A stretch of DNA of 10,792 nucleotides from Deinococcus sp. (GCA_023382135.1 JAMCQK010000088.1:9894-20685), one strand, 5' to 3'; positions 1-7,379 are shown, counted from the stretch's first letter. Notes: generated from the sequence alone by a model not told the origin. Numbers and translations are program-made.

Positions 1-703
1 AATTGGCGTCTCTAAGAGGGCCGCGAGGTCGTAGCTGGCGCGGTGGTACTCGAGATTGTCTTCTTTGCTGTCCCAAATAAGGTAAGCGGCTCCCGGCATA
101 CCGTCCCGCGGCTGGCCCACCGAGCCGGGGTTGGCGATGATGCGCGCCTTGGGCGCCACTATGATATCCGCCGAAGGGACACAGCGCTGAAAGCGGATCC
201 AGTCTCCGTTGGGGCCCTTGATCTGGGTATAGGCCCCCGCATGGTGGGTGTGGCCGTGAAAGGTAATGCGGGCCTCGGTGCAGCCAAAAGCGTTTTTGGC
301 CTGCTCGGTGTTTTCCAGGTAGGCCAGGGGATCACAGGGGCTTCCATGTACCAGGAGCGCGTCCTCGAGGTGCCGGGTCCAGGGGAGCGCGCTCAGGTAC
401 TCCAAGTTGGCCGGGGAAAGCCTTTCGGCCTGCCAGGCCAGAATTTCCAGGATGGGGCCTTCGGCCTCGAGGCCGTCGATTCTTACCAGCCAGTCGTCGT
501 GGTTTCCCATTATGCCCACCCGCCCCACCAGCGGGCCAGGGAGCCCCTACTGAGCGGAGCCAGCCAACAACTTTTTCTCCGTCCGGATAGTAGCCCACTG
601 CGTCGCCGAGAAAGAGTACTTTTTCGTAGTCCCTGGCCGCTGCCAGCACGGCCTCGAGGGCGGGCCAGTTGCCGTGTAGGTCGGAGACAATCAAGTAACG
701 CAC
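1..703 (-). pseudogene. Frameshifted metallophosphoesterase (YfcE/MJ0936-like phosphodiesterase family), cut by left window edge
   Basis: The N-terminal part, from a GTG start at 701-703, reads SDLHGN (Asp8, His10) and FLGDAVGYYPDG (Asp34), the first two metal-binding blocks of calcineurin-like phosphoesterases. After Ala54 (codon 542-544) the frame is lost. The family resumes in the +1-shifted frame with GNHDDW (about 495-507), LVHGS (about 339-353) and GHTHHAG (about 249-269), and stays open to base 1. All metal ligands are thus present but in two frames. In family members the GA before the third block is separated from GNHD by about four residues, as in VGA-VGIM-GNHD here. The sequence instead has extra material that coincides with a 28-bp repeat (514-541). 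This suggests a disrupted gene, unless it is a sequencing error. The two-frame product would be about 234 residues to the edge, close to the usual family length. Substrate unknown. It lies 68 nt downstream of the acyl-CoA synthetase on the same strand, with a possible promoter of its own. Confidence 0.8.
514..541 (-). repeat. 28-bp inverted repeat, copy 1 (inside metallophosphoesterase)
   Basis: Read on the minus strand, these 28 bases are identical to plus-strand 2878-2905 (starts CCCTGGCCCGCTGG, ends GCGGGTGGGC). Flanking bases differ on both sides. The copy starts within one base of codon 54, the last codon of the intact first frame, so the frame break lies in it or at its border. It would add a PGPLVGR-like peptide between the second and third metal-binding blocks. 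Confidence 0.9.
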
Positions 704-712
704 GGTCCGAGC

Positions 713-741
713 ATGATAACACGGGCACGGCCCGCCCCCAA
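713..741 (-). promoter_or_regulatory. Possible promoter for a near-leaderless metallophosphoesterase mRNA
   Basis: On the minus strand a TATCAT hexamer (713-718) lies 17 nt downstream of TTGGGG (736-741) and only 9 nt upstream of the GTG start at 703. No Shine-Dalgarno sequence precedes the GTG. A -10 box this close to the start fits the leaderless mRNAs known to be common in Deinococcota. The spacer contains a small CGGGC-CGT-GCCCG hairpin (722-734). The -35 match is poor (TTG only), so this is tentative. Confidence 0.4.
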
Positions 742-771
742 AAACGGCTTAGCCAAAAAACCTGTGCTGGA

Positions 772-2343
772 TTATGTTTTTCTGAGCTTGAAGCGCTGGA
801 TCTTTCCGGTGGCGGTGAGGGGAAGCTCATCCACAAAATAAAGCTCGCGCGGGTAGGCATAGTGGCCCAGCCGCCGCTTCACCTGTTCCTGCAGCGCGCG
901 GGCGAGCTCAGGCGTAGCGGCCTCTCCGGGCTGTAGCCGCACGTACGCCACCACCTTTTGGCCGCGTTCGGCATCCGCTTCCCCCACCACCGCAGCCATG
1001 GCCACCTGGGGTTGGGATAAGAGCGCATCTTCCACCTCGAAGGGGCTTATACGGTAACCGGAAGCCTTGATCAGATCATCCTTGCGGGCTTTGAACCAGA
1101 AGTAGCCCTCCGGGTCCACCTCGGCCAGATCACCGGTGCGCAGATAAGGGCCCGAGAACTTGGCCTCGGTGGCCTGTGGGTTGTTCCAGTAACCCAGGAA
1201 GGCCACCGGGTCCGGGGTTTTGAGCGCCAGTTCGCCCAGGTGTCCCGCTGGAAGCTGGTTTCCCTGCTCGTCCAAAAGCACTAGCTGGTGCCCCGGATAA
1301 GCCAGGCCCATGGAGCCGGGCCGGATTGGATCCACTGTGTTGCTGTTCCCCACCAGCAGGTTGGCCTCGGTCTGGCCGTAGAACTCGTTCACCGCCACGC
1401 CGAAACTCTCTAGTATCCACTGGCCCAACTCCTCCCCCAAGGGCTCGCCGCCCGAGTGGATGCTTTTGAGCGAGAGCTTACTTGAGAAAGCCCGCTGGCT
1501 TCTGAGCAGCTTGAGCGCGGTGGGAAACAAAAAAGCGTGGTTGACCCCGAGCCGGGCCATCAGATCCACCGCATAGTGCGGATCGAAGCGCTTGGCGCGG
1601 TAGGCCACCACGGTGTGGCCGTAGGCCAGGGCCGGAAGCAGCACGTCCAAAAGCCCGCCCGCCCAGGCCCAGTCGGCGGGTGACCAGTAGATCTCCGGTG
1701 CCTGGGGAAAGTTGGAGTAGAGAAAAAAACTCGGCAGGTGTCCGGGCAGTACCTGGTGTGGTAGCAGCGCACCTTTGGGTTTTCCGGTGGTGCCGGAGGT
1801 GTAGATCAGGATAGCCGGGTCCTCTTTGCGCGTAAGCTTTGGCGCGAAATTAGCCGAGGCCTTGCTGGCGAGCTGCAGCAGATCTTCGGCGTAAGTTACC
1901 GTCAGCGAGTCATTGTGCGGCAGGTTCTGGCTCTGCCAGCTTTCACGTTCGGCAATCAGAAAACGCGCGCCCGAGTGCTCGAGGCGGTACTCGAGGGCGT
2001 CCTGGCCAAAGAGCAGCGAAAGCGGAAGCGCGATTGCGCCCAGCTTGTAAACCGCCAGGTGGCTGATGGCGCACTCCAGCGACTGTCCCATGTAAAGCCC
2101 CACCCGCTCGCCTGGGGCTACACCCTGTGCGCTAAGCGCGTTGGCGAGCCGGTCCGAAAGCTCCTTGCAGCCGCGGTAACTCAGCCGGCGCCCGCCGGGC
2201 TCGAGCAAGGCGGTGCGATCCGGGTATATCTGTGCCCCCAGGTCCACGGTGTGTACCCCGATGTTGTAGTACTCGGGGAGATCAAAGCGGAAATGCGCAA
2301 GCAGCTTGCGGCGAGGAAGCCTGGGAAGGATGGGCGGGTTCAC
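772..2343 (-). CDS. AMP-forming acyl-CoA synthetase (acetyl-CoA synthetase / medium-chain acyl-CoA synthetase-like)
   Basis: A 523-residue cytoplasmic enzyme of the ANL adenylating superfamily. It is expected to activate a carboxylic acid with ATP to an acyl-AMP and then form an acyl-CoA. Motifs in order: phosphate-binding loop YTSGTTGKPKG (181-191), SPADWAWAGG (about 221-230, typical of the MACS/acetyl-CoA synthetase branch), GGEPLGEE (298-305), FYGQTE (321-326), TGD (403-405), hinge region RKDDLIKASGYRI (420-432), and the C-terminal catalytic lysine in TGKIQR (Lys514). Length is normal for MACS-type enzymes. The start is a GTG at 2341-2343 without a clear Shine-Dalgarno; the conserved FDLPEYYNIG block begins about 20 residues in, so little can be missing. 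It is divergently arranged with the 2378 gene across about 35-50 bp. Chain-length preference cannot be read from the sequence; a short- or medium-chain substrate (acetate, propionate, butyrate or a branched acid) is inferred from the branch. Confidence 0.9.
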   Translation of the reverse strand: MNPPILPRLPRRKLLAHFRFDLPEYYNIGVHTVDLGAQIYPDRTALLEPGGRRLSYRGCKELSDRLANALSAQGVAPGERVGLYMGQSLECAISHLAVYKLGAIALPLSLLFGQDALEYRLEHSGARFLIAERESWQSQNLPHNDSLTVTYAEDLLQLASKASANFAPKLTRKEDPAILIYTSGTTGKPKGALLPHQVLPGHLPSFFLYSNFPQAPEIYWSPADWAWAGGLLDVLLPALAYGHTVVAYRAKRFDPHYAVDLMARLGVNHAFLFPTALKLLRSQRAFSSKLSLKSIHSGGEPLGEELGQWILESFGVAVNEFYGQTEANLLVGNSNTVDPIRPGSMGLAYPGHQLVLLDEQGNQLPAGHLGELALKTPDPVAFLGYWNNPQATEAKFSGPYLRTGDLAEVDPEGYFWFKARKDDLIKASGYRISPFEVEDALLSQPQVAMAAVVGEADAERGQKVVAYVRLQPGEAATPELARALQEQVKRRLGHYAYPRELYFVDELPLTATGKIQRFKLRKT

Positions 2344-2377
2344 TCTGCTATCAACTCTAATGCTTGCCGGCTTCGGT

Positions 2378-2995
2378 ATGCTTCAGTCTGTGGGGAACAA
2401 CGGCAAGCTTCAGAAGACAGGGGCCTGGCTCCAGGAACTACTTTGGCAAAAGGTGCAGAGCGGGGTGGATGAGTTCGGGACCTTTCAGGCCTATCTGGAA
2501 GGAGGCTACGGAGGGGGCACGCTGCTGCTCTGGGTTCCTGAGAGGGCGGCCCTCGAGGCCTTGCGCTCGCTATGCAAAATAAATTTTCGGGGGCGCATAG
2601 TGCTTGCCCTGGATGTCTCCGAAGGCCATCAGACCCCTTTTGCTGGCAAGCTCTCTGCGCTCAAGCCTGCCCGCGCCCTGGTAGTGATGCCGGATGCAGG
2701 AATTGGCGTCTGCCACCCGGGCGCCAAGGAAGTGGAACCGGGTTCTTGGACCAGCTTGGATGATCACCGTGAAGCACTTTCCACTACCGTCACCGCGCCC
2801 ACCGGGCTGGTGTACCGGGAGGTGCGGGTGTACCAGGCCTGGCAGGCAACCAACCCCGTCCCAGAGCTACCTTCGGCCCCTGGCCCGCTGGTGGGGCGGG
2901 TGGGCTGGGAACAAGGAGTTCCCACCTACGGGGTGGGGCTGGTAGGATTACGCCTAAGCCTCGAGGCCCTGTTACGAGCCTGGGGACAGGCATAA
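2378..2995 (+). CDS. Unrecognised protein, about 205 residues
   Basis: I do not recognise the family. The product looks soluble, mixed alpha/beta, with no signal peptide or membrane segment. A hydrophobic strand GTLLLWV and an acidic helix are followed by GRIVLALDVSEG and ARALVVMPDAGIGV, an alternating pattern that could be a small Rossmann-like or PilM/roadblock-like fold, but no motif proves it. The C-terminus ends VGLVGLRLSLEALLRAW. The start is uncertain: the frame is open from a TTG at 2306, inside the acyl-CoA synthetase, with candidates ATG 2360, ATG 2378 and GTG 2390. None has a Shine-Dalgarno, and TATGCT at 2377-2382 could act as a -10 box for a leaderless GTG at 2390. The coding signal is supported by three in-frame or near-frame indicators: preferred codons, the iterated CTC-GAG pair (2552, 2960), and tight coupling to the next gene (9-nt gap). 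It carries copy 2 of the 28-bp repeat. Confidence 0.7.
   Translation: MLQSVGNNGKLQKTGAWLQELLWQKVQSGVDEFGTFQAYLEGGYGGGTLLLWVPERAALEALRSLCKINFRGRIVLALDVSEGHQTPFAGKLSALKPARALVVMPDAGIGVCHPGAKEVEPGSWTSLDDHREALSTTVTAPTGLVYREVRVYQAWQATNPVPELPSAPGPLVGRVGWEQGVPTYGVGLVGLRLSLEALLRAWGQA
2878..2905 (+). repeat. 28-bp inverted repeat, copy 2 (inside the unrecognised gene)
   Basis: Exact match to the complement of 514-541. Here the segment is read in frame as the peptide PGPLVGRVG within an uninterrupted reading frame, which makes this copy the more likely original. Confidence 0.9.
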
Positions 2996-3000
2996 AGGAG
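2994..3000 (+). promoter_or_regulatory. Ribosome binding site of the 63-residue membrane protein
   Basis: AAAGGAG ends 4 nt before the ATG at 3005 and overlaps the TAA stop of the upstream gene. It fixes the start and suggests translational coupling of the two genes. Confidence 0.8.
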
Positions 3001-3004
3001 ACAG

Positions 3005-3196
3005 ATGCTCTACGCGATACTTTTTGCAATTGGCGCGCTTGTGGTGATCGGCCTTTTGTTTACCGCTCTCGGACTCAAAAACGTGAGCGCGGGCGGCCAG
3101 ACCGCCGACCTCCGGTACGTCGGCTTTGCGCTGGTACTGATTATTCTCTCCGCTCTTACTGTGGGCAGCATGTTGATACTCGGGAAAGCGCACTGA
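3005..3196 (+). CDS. Small two-helix membrane protein, 63 residues
   Basis: The protein has two hydrophobic helices (about residues 3-24 and 40-60) joined by a polar 15-residue loop containing NVSAGGQTADLR. It ends with a short basic tail, GKAH. No family is recognised. The start is set by a good Shine-Dalgarno 4 nt upstream, and the gene follows the unrecognised 205-residue gene by 9 nt and is closed by an intrinsic terminator, so the two form a small operon. The loop is moderately charged, which suggests a hairpin topology with both ends on the same side. A role as a membrane anchor or partner of the upstream protein is only inferred from gene order. Confidence 0.75.
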   Translation: MLYAILFAIGALVVIGLLFTALGLKNVSAGGQTADLRYVGFALVLIILSALTVGSMLILGKAH

Positions 3197-3210
3197 CGGT
3201 ATTTTGCTTG

Positions 3211-3230
3211 CCGTCCTTTGGGACGGTTTT
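3211..3230 (+). terminator. Intrinsic terminator of the 2378-3196 operon
   Basis: A perfect 6-bp stem CCGTCC / GGACGG with the loop TTTG (3211-3226) is followed by TTTT. It lies 14 nt after the stop of the small membrane protein. The T tract is short but the stem is GC-rich. Confidence 0.8.
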
Positions 3231-3265
3231 CCCGTTATGCCAGACCTGAGAGCTTGGCGGGCTGA

Positions 3266-3288
3266 TTGCGCATTGGACTGATGCGCAA
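3266..3288. other. 8-bp perfect inverted repeat downstream of mutS2
   Basis: TTGCGCAT (3266-3273), a 7-nt loop, then ATGCGCAA (3281-3288), 11 nt beyond the mutS2 stop. No T tract follows on either strand, so it is not a canonical intrinsic terminator. It could be a 3'-end-stabilising hairpin for mutS2 mRNA, a Rho-type end, or a protein-binding palindrome between the two convergent units. Confidence 0.6.
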
Positions 3289-3299
3289 CACAGCATTCG

Positions 3300-5549
3300 T
3301 TAAACCCGAAGCGTGACCACCGTTACTCCGTGGCCTCCCTGATAAGGAACCGCATCGGAGAAAGAAGCCACCCGCCTGTCCTTAGCCAGAAAACTACGGA
3401 TAGCATTCCTGAGCGCGCCGGTGCCCTTTCCGTGGAGCAGCCTTACCTCGCCGGCCCCGGTGGCTACCGCTTCATCCAAAAAGTGGTCGAGTTCCAAGAG
3501 CGCGTCCTCCACCATCTGGCCGCGCAGGTTAAGCTCGGTGTCAAAGTCGGTTTTCTCGCGGGTGAAGCCCGGAGAAGCCTCTTTGGTTTTCGCTAGCGGT
3601 TCAAGGCTTGTGAGCGGCAGGCTCATCTTGACCTTGCCCATCTGCACCAGGGCTGCCTCACCCCGGAGTTCCAGTACCCGCGCCTCCTTGCCGTACTCGG
3701 CCACCTTGACCAGGGCCCCGGCCTCAAAGTGCGGGGAGGGGTTTTGCGGCCTCGCTTTCTTCCGGTACTTGCTGCGCAGCTGGGCCAGTTCCTCCAGCGC
3801 CTTCCCCTGGCCTTCCGACTTGGCGCGTTCGCGCAGGCTGCGGAGCCGCTCCCCGGCCTGCTCGATGAGCGCGGCGGCCTGCTCCTGGGCTTGAGCCATC
3901 ACTCGCTCGCGTTCTTTTTCCAGCGCGCTTAGGCGCGTGCGCAGATCTTTCTCAAAAGCTTCCGCCCGCTCCCTGGCTTCGGTGGTCTTGGCGCGCTCGT
4001 TTGCCAGCTGTTCACGGGCCGCCTCGAGGCCCGCCAGCAGCCGCTCAACCTGTCCCCCTTGGGGCCCCAGTACCTCGCCCGCCCGGGAGATAACATCCGC
4101 AGGAAATCCCAGCCTCTTGGCAATCGAAAGCGCGTAGCTCTTCCCCGGAAGGCCAATGCTCAGCTTGTACAAAGGCCGCAGCTTCTCCACGTCAAACTGC
4201 ATCGAGGCATTCTGCACGCCCGCTTGCTCTTGCGCGAAGGCCTTGAGCGGAGAAAGATGGGTGCTGATAAGTCCCTTCACACCCTTCTCCAGCAAGCGTT
4301 CAATGAATGCCTGCGAAAGGCTGGCCCCTTCTTCCGGATCGGTGCCGGTGCCCAGCTCGTCAATCAAGACCAGGCTGTTGGCCCCGGCCTCCTGCAGAAT
4401 CTCCTTGAGCCTTAGGAGGTGGGCCGCAAAAGTGGAAAGGTTTTCCTGGATAGACTGCTCGTCGCCAATGTCCACATAGAGCTTGTCGGGGAAGGAAAGC
4501 TCTGCCTTGCTTGCGGGTACGTACAGGCCACACTGCGCCATCAAAACGGCCAGGCCCAGGGTTTTCAATAGCGCGGTTTTTCCGCCCATGTTGGGGCCTG
4601 TGAGCAGCAAGAGCCTGTGTTCGGCATCCAGTTTCAGGCTGTTGGCTACGCAATCTTGGATGAGCGGGTGGCGCGCGTTTTCTAGCTGATAGGTGCTGTT
4701 TTCCGTGAGCTCTGGTTTGCAAAGCGTCCAGTCCTCGGCCAGCGACGCGGCGGCCCGTGCAAGATCCAGTTGGGTGATGGCCCAGAGCGTGTTATCGATT
4801 TCTAAATCCTGCGCCAACAGCGCAGAGAGTTCCAGTAGAATCCGGTTGACCTCGGCTTCTTCCTCCAACTTGAGCGAGTAGAGCTTGTTGTTGAGCGGCA
4901 CTACTTGAGCGGGTTCAAGGAACACTGTGAGGCCGGTGTCCGACTGGTCCAGCACAATGCCGGGTACTTGGTTCTGCATGCTGGCCTTGACGGGAATTAC
5001 AAAGCGGTCGCGCCGGATGGTGATGAACCGTTCCTGGATGGCGCCTGCCTGCCGGTCCATGATGCTGTAAAGGCGCTCGTGAATCTGTTCGCGCAAGGGC
5101 GCAAGCTGGCGGCGGATCTCCCTCAGCCTGGGGCTGGCGGAGTCCTTGAGCTCGCCCGCTTCATTCAGGCATTCGCCCACGCGGCGGCGGAAGAGTGTGT
5201 GCTCGCCGATGTTGGCAGCCAGTGCACCGAGCTTCTCGCCCGAGTCCAAAAGCCCGCGTTTGAGTTCCGCGGCGGAATCCAGGCTGGTGGCTGCCTCCAG
5301 CAGCTCGAGCCCTGAAAGCCGTTTGCCTGCACGCGCCGCCCCCAGGCTCTCGCTAAAGTCGCGGATGCCGCCGAGCCGGTAAGGGTGGGCAATTGCTTCG
5401 GCAATGGTGTCCTGCTGGCTTCGGGCGGCCTCGAGGCTTTCCTTGGGCATAAGCAGAAGCGCCGCCTCCTGCCCCCAAAGGGTGGAGGCCCGCTCCGCCA
5501 CTGCCTGGCGGATGCGGCCAAACTCCAAGGCCTCTAAGGCGTCACGCAT
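3300..5549 (-). CDS. mutS2: Endonuclease MutS2 (ATPase with C-terminal Smr domain)
   Basis: A 749-residue homologue of MutS that lacks the N-terminal mismatch-recognition domain. In known members it suppresses homologous recombination (branched DNA binding, Smr nuclease in Thermus) and, in Bacillus, splits collided ribosomes. Visible blocks: helical core and clamp (about 1-300), Walker A TGPNMGGKT (317-325), STFAAHLLRL signature (about 372-381), Walker B LVLIDELGTGTDP (393-405), STHLSPLKAFA (430-440), a long charged coiled coil (about 495-600), a KOW-like linker, and the Smr domain with LNLRG (673-677) and HGKGTGALR (706-714). LNLRG replaces the more common LDLRG. I prefer the ATG at 5547-5549, preceded by GGAAGGTGAT, over the TTG four codons upstream. 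The gene starts 35 nt after the GH13 stop on the same strand and is probably co-transcribed with it; TATACT in the gap may give an extra promoter. Confidence 0.95.
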   Translation of the reverse strand: MRDALEALEFGRIRQAVAERASTLWGQEAALLLMPKESLEAARSQQDTIAEAIAHPYRLGGIRDFSESLGAARAGKRLSGLELLEAATSLDSAAELKRGLLDSGEKLGALAANIGEHTLFRRRVGECLNEAGELKDSASPRLREIRRQLAPLREQIHERLYSIMDRQAGAIQERFITIRRDRFVIPVKASMQNQVPGIVLDQSDTGLTVFLEPAQVVPLNNKLYSLKLEEEAEVNRILLELSALLAQDLEIDNTLWAITQLDLARAAASLAEDWTLCKPELTENSTYQLENARHPLIQDCVANSLKLDAEHRLLLLTGPNMGGKTALLKTLGLAVLMAQCGLYVPASKAELSFPDKLYVDIGDEQSIQENLSTFAAHLLRLKEILQEAGANSLVLIDELGTGTDPEEGASLSQAFIERLLEKGVKGLISTHLSPLKAFAQEQAGVQNASMQFDVEKLRPLYKLSIGLPGKSYALSIAKRLGFPADVISRAGEVLGPQGGQVERLLAGLEAAREQLANERAKTTEARERAEAFEKDLRTRLSALEKERERVMAQAQEQAAALIEQAGERLRSLRERAKSEGQGKALEELAQLRSKYRKKARPQNPSPHFEAGALVKVAEYGKEARVLELRGEAALVQMGKVKMSLPLTSLEPLAKTKEASPGFTREKTDFDTELNLRGQMVEDALLELDHFLDEAVATGAGEVRLLHGKGTGALRNAIRSFLAKDRRVASFSDAVPYQGGHGVTVVTLRV

Positions 5550-5559
5550 ATCACCTTCC
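5550..5559 (-). promoter_or_regulatory. Ribosome binding site deciding the mutS2 start
   Basis: GGAAGGTGAT lies directly before the ATG at 5547-5549 and is complementary to the 16S 3' end (ATCACCTCC). The spacing is short but workable. It supports the ATG over the upstream TTG at 5559-5561, which itself overlaps this site. Confidence 0.65.
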
Positions 5560-5584
5560 AACTGGCCAGTATAGCTGTGTGCCG

Positions 5585-7327
5585 CTAAATGTTTTTGCCT
5601 AGCACCTCAAATACCCCTAGACCTGTGAACGAAAGGTCTCCTTGAACTTCTTTTTGCGCCAAAAGATCAATTACCCTTGGTAGCCGCAGGGTAACTTTCT
5701 CGGGCGCGGCAAACACCCTAATCTCTTCCTTCTGGTACACCCGCGTAAACGCCAACACACCCTGGGGGGCCGCTAACGGCTGCAGGCCGCCGCGCCTCAG
5801 GGCAGGCGTGGTTTTACGAAGCCCAATCAGCTTTTTTACCCAGGCGCGCACGTTTGGGTTCCACTGTGTCTGGTCCCATGGCATCGTCGCCCGGCACATG
5901 GGGTCACCCTTGAAATCATCGTAGGCATTGGTCTGCGACAGGCCTATCTCGTCGCCGTAGTAAATTCCCGGTGCTCCGGGAAACGTCAGCAGTATTCCCA
6001 GCGCCAACTTGAATTTCTCAATATCACCTTTTAGCCGCCAGAGCGCCCGTGGAATGTCGTGGCTGCTTATCAGCGTGTACATGGCCTGGCGCGTCTGCAT
6101 GGGAAGCGAGGCGTAATGGTCCCACAAGGTCTTCCATGCCCCCTCTACGTTTACCTTGACCGGCTGCCCGTACACGTTCATGCCACACAGCCACTCCATC
6201 AAGGGGTTGGCGAAGCCGGCGTAGTGCATTGAACTATCCAGCGTGTGAGCTCTTAGGGTTGGAACCGTGTCGAAGAAAAGCTCGCCGAAGACAAAGGCCT
6301 CCGGATTTTCCTCCCGGCTGGTGCGGTGCAAAAGCCTGAGCAGGTCCAGGTTTCTCCGGTCGGTGCCGCCCTCGCCAATCTGGTGGGCCACGTCCAGCCG
6401 CCAGCCATCAGCCCCTTTTTGCAGCCAGTGGCGCACGGGCGAGCGGGGCCCTGAAATAAATCTTTCCTGCGCCAGGGGCGAAGCATAGTCCAGTTTGGGA
6501 AGCGTCTTCACCCCGAAGAAGGCTGCATAAGAGCCGTCGGGGTGAAAGGTAAACATAGACGCCTCTGGGCTTGTGGGGTCTCCAAGCGCCCTCTGGAAAT
6601 CGGCGTGATGATTCCCGATGTGATTGAACACCCCGTCCAGCACCAGCCGCATGCCGCGCGCGTGCAAGGCGTTCACCAGCTTTTGGAAGGCCTGGTTTCC
6701 TCCCAGGTGCTCGTCAATGTTCAGGTAGTCGTAGGCGTCGTAGCGGTGGTTGGAGGGGCTAGGGAAGATGGGGGTCAGGTACAAGGCTTCCACTCCCAGC
6801 TCCTGCAGGTAATCGAGCGAGGCCAGGATGCCCTCGAGGTCGCCCCCGTAGTGCTGCAACGGGCCAGTATCCGGGTCCACGGGCTCATCCCAGCTTTTCT
6901 TCACGATGGGCTTGCCTTGATAGATCCACTCGCCTTTTTGTGGGTCATTATCCGGGTTCCCGTTGCGAAAACGGTCGGGGAAAATTTGAAAGAACACCGC
7001 ACCCACCGCCCAGTCCGGCACCGAAGGGCTTGCGAGCAGATGGAAAAAACGGTCATAGCGCGGAAGCGTGGCCGTCTCCCCCCCACTACCGATAAAAACC
7101 TTTTCCTTCAGCAGAAAAAAGCAGTAACGCAGAGGCGAGGCGTGCATGGGCAGGGTAATTTCCAGCCCGCCTTTCACAGGCTTCATTTCGAGCCGTTCCA
7201 CCTCGCCGTACCGCTCTAGAAAGCAAAGCCCGGAGGTGGCGGACGTGCGCAGCCGAAGCGTAACGCTCTCACCCAGGTTAGGGGTGAGCGGTTCAACGCA
7301 AAAAGGTTCCCAGTCGTGGTAGTTCAT
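5585..7327 (-). CDS. GH13 alpha-glycosidase, neopullulanase/cyclomaltodextrinase/maltogenic amylase type
   Basis: A 580-residue intracellular enzyme that should hydrolyse alpha-1,4 (possibly alpha-1,6) bonds in imported maltodextrins or cyclodextrins. The first ~100 residues form a short N-terminal beta domain (CBM34-like position). FFQIFPDRFRNGNPDNDP (about 112-129) and GGDLEGI plus YLTPIFPSPSNHRYDAYDY (about 161-201) are typical of subfamily GH13_20. Catalytic regions: I DGVFNH (231-236), II GWRLDVAH (308-315, nucleophile Asp312), III FGEL (acid/base Glu349), IV SSHD (421-424, Asp424). All three catalytic acids are present. No signal peptide is seen. The ATG at 7325-7327 is preferred because the conserved start MNYHDWEPF follows it; a start 11 codons upstream is possible. 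The Shine-Dalgarno is weak (GGCGGAT). It follows malG by 75 nt in the same direction, which supports maltodextrin use. The product pattern cannot be decided from sequence. Confidence 0.92.
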   Translation of the reverse strand: MNYHDWEPFCVEPLTPNLGESVTLRLRTSATSGLCFLERYGEVERLEMKPVKGGLEITLPMHASPLRYCFFLLKEKVFIGSGGETATLPRYDRFFHLLASPSVPDWAVGAVFFQIFPDRFRNGNPDNDPQKGEWIYQGKPIVKKSWDEPVDPDTGPLQHYGGDLEGILASLDYLQELGVEALYLTPIFPSPSNHRYDAYDYLNIDEHLGGNQAFQKLVNALHARGMRLVLDGVFNHIGNHHADFQRALGDPTSPEASMFTFHPDGSYAAFFGVKTLPKLDYASPLAQERFISGPRSPVRHWLQKGADGWRLDVAHQIGEGGTDRRNLDLLRLLHRTSREENPEAFVFGELFFDTVPTLRAHTLDSSMHYAGFANPLMEWLCGMNVYGQPVKVNVEGAWKTLWDHYASLPMQTRQAMYTLISSHDIPRALWRLKGDIEKFKLALGILLTFPGAPGIYYGDEIGLSQTNAYDDFKGDPMCRATMPWDQTQWNPNVRAWVKKLIGLRKTTPALRRGGLQPLAAPQGVLAFTRVYQKEEIRVFAAPEKVTLRLPRVIDLLAQKEVQGDLSFTGLGVFEVLGKNI

Positions 7328-7365
7328 AGAGATCCGCCTGAAGCTAAACGCAGAACGCACAAGAC

Positions 7366-7379
7366 CTAAGCATGCTTAG
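7366..7379. promoter_or_regulatory. 14-bp perfect palindrome between malG and the GH13 gene
   Basis: CTAAGCATGCTTAG is self-complementary with no spacer. It sits 24 nt past the malG stop and about 39 nt before the GH13 start. Without a loop or T tract it is a poor terminator and resembles an operator for a dimeric regulator (LacI-type MalR operators are palindromes of this size). The function is inferred only. Confidence 0.45.

Noticed and set aside
510..560. Programmed ribosomal frameshift in the metallophosphoesterase
   Set aside because: No slippery heptamer or downstream structure is evident, and the break coincides with a duplicated 28-bp segment, so insertion or sequence error explains it better.
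739..763. Possible terminator of the acyl-CoA synthetase on the minus strand (TTTTTTGGCTAAGCCGTTTTT)
   Set aside because: The T-rich context is suggestive, but GGC-TAA-GCC gives only a 3- to 4-bp stem, too weak to call.
43..936. Long 297-residue plus-strand open frame across the metallophosphoesterase and the end of the synthetase
   Set aside because: Antisense to two real genes, low-complexity Arg/Gly-rich translation, no motif. GC-rich codon bias opens such frames.
2306..2359. Upstream TTG start for the unrecognised protein
   Set aside because: It would overlap the divergent synthetase start by 38 bp and adds residues with no support. Later ATG/GTG starts are more likely.
6542..7219. 225-residue plus-strand open frame opposite the GH13 gene
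   Set aside because: It is the complement of conserved GH13 catalytic regions and has no ribosome binding site or recognisable domain.
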